From: Algoriphagus aquaeductus
Lineage (GTDB): Bacteria > Bacteroidota > Bacteroidia > Cytophagales > Cyclobacteriaceae
Length of the DNA: 64,000 nucleotides
NCBI RefSeq assembly: GCF_003253485.1
Contig: NZ_QKTX01000010.1
Coordinates: forward strand, 1-64,000
Reading direction: 5' to 3'
Positions 63,651 through 64,000 of the stretch are shown in pieces. Made by a program: the position numbers and the translations under genes. The notes beneath the pieces are model-generated. The model made no database searches. It was not told the DNA's origin and saw only the letters and a program-made list of their open reading frames with translations. How positions within the stretch are numbered: the first letter of the stretch is position 1; every line of letters starts with the position of its first letter.

Positions 63651-63774
63651 TTACGATTTAAGAATTACGATTTACGAGCTGAAGTATAGATTTTGGCCTT
63701 TTTTGCTCGATTTATGATTTTCAAAATAGGTAGGATTTCAATTTTCCAATCTTTCAATTTTTCAATCTTCCAAT
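63651..63774. repeat. Word-like repeats between hisC and hisB
   Basis: Short recurring words fill the gap: TTACGATTTAAGAATTACG and TTTACGAG at 63653-63680, then TTCAATTTTCCAATC, TTTCAATTTTTCAATC and TTCCAATTTACG at 63738-63780. No gene is seen. Confidence 0.75.
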
Positions 63775-64000
63775 TTACGAACACACCTTCCTCAACGCCT
63801 TCAACAGCGCTTCATTTTCCTCCCTCGTTCCCACCGTGATTCTCAGACAATCTGCACAAAGCAGCACCTTTGCGCGGTTTCTGACAATTACCTTTTCCTC
63901 AATCAAATCGTCATATACCTGATTGGCATTTGGTATTTGAACCAACAGGAAGTTGGCGTGGGAGGGATGAATCCTTTGGACAAATGGCAATTTTTCCAAT
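63775..64000 (-). CDS. hisC: Histidinol-phosphate aminotransferase, C-terminal part (runs off the window)
   Basis: The last 75 codons are visible. FVQRIHPSHANFLLVQI and IVRNRAKVLLCADCLRITVGTREEN match the C-terminal domain of HisC, where the conserved Arg of RITVG binds the substrate carboxylate. It converts imidazole acetol phosphate to histidinol phosphate. Its position upstream of hisB supports this assignment over other aminotransferases. Confidence 0.9.
   Translation of the reverse strand, partial: LEKLPFVQRIHPSHANFLLVQIPNANQVYDDLIEEKVIVRNRAKVLLCADCLRITVGTREENEALLKALRKVCS

Noticed and set aside
62943-63689. 248-codon + strand frame opposite hisB
   Set aside because: Shadow of the bifunctional hisB gene.

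Overview
The window looks like a chromosomal segment of a Bacteroidota bacterium. A Cytophagales/Cyclobacteriaceae (Algoriphagus-like) member is my guess, not a proven assignment. Several gene starts are preceded by the Bacteroidota promoter element TAnnTTTG rather than by clear Shine-Dalgarno sites. Gene content also fits: a fused HisB, a fused isobutyryl-CoA mutase, a DnaQ/GIY-YIG fusion, DUF4412 and DUF1343/NamZ proteins and a Tat-exported aminotransferase. No tRNA, rRNA, CRISPR array or complete insertion sequence was seen.

Region 1 (1-22684) is a surface-polysaccharide locus, all on the + strand. Its left part (1-4830) is visibly A+T-rich. It holds a truncated glycosyltransferase-like gene, a Wzx-like flippase, a Wzy-like polymerase, a GT4 glycosyltransferase and an acetyltransferase. 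Next comes an amidination module (WbpG/PseA-like amidotransferase, HisH2, HisF2) and a two-domain oxidoreductase. A 2.6-kb accessory island (9490-12114) follows. In it, three arrays of CGCNGCG-based repeats surround a GxxExxY PD-(D/E)XK-like gene and a small cassette of unknown genes. The locus resumes with a heparinase-II/III-like protein, a second GT4, a Wzi-like outer-membrane protein, a WecA-like initiating transferase, a DegT aminotransferase, a PglC-like sugar transferase and a WbpM/PglF-like dehydratase. Together these can make an amino-sugar (possibly amidino-sugar) polysaccharide, start it on lipid carrier, flip and polymerise it, and hold it at the surface.

Region 2 (22685-41674) is mostly housekeeping and metabolic: a FAD protein, the DnaQ/GIY-YIG nuclease, a Tat-exported aminotransferase with a GNAT partner, and a five-gene minus-strand run (flavin monooxygenase, serine hydrolase, YfcC transporter, aldo/keto reductase, MFS). 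A sirtuin, TopA, SixA and a sugar kinase/transporter pair follow.

Region 3 (41675-64000) holds icmF, OsmC, a lipoprotein/hybrid histidine kinase pair and an E2 acyltransferase. It then has CinA, an SDR, DHFR, a DUF4412 protein, Fmt, a fic gene broken by an 89-bp insertion, NamZ, a LolC/E-like permease, a dolichol-phosphate-mannose-synthase-like GT2, an ATP-grasp protein and a TPR lipoprotein. It ends with hisB and the 3' end of hisC.

Intergenic regions are rich in hairpins, palindromes and quasi-repetitive short-word sequence. The strongest candidates for something under-described are the CGCNGCG arrays with their embedded GxxExxY gene and the structured insertion in the fic gene.
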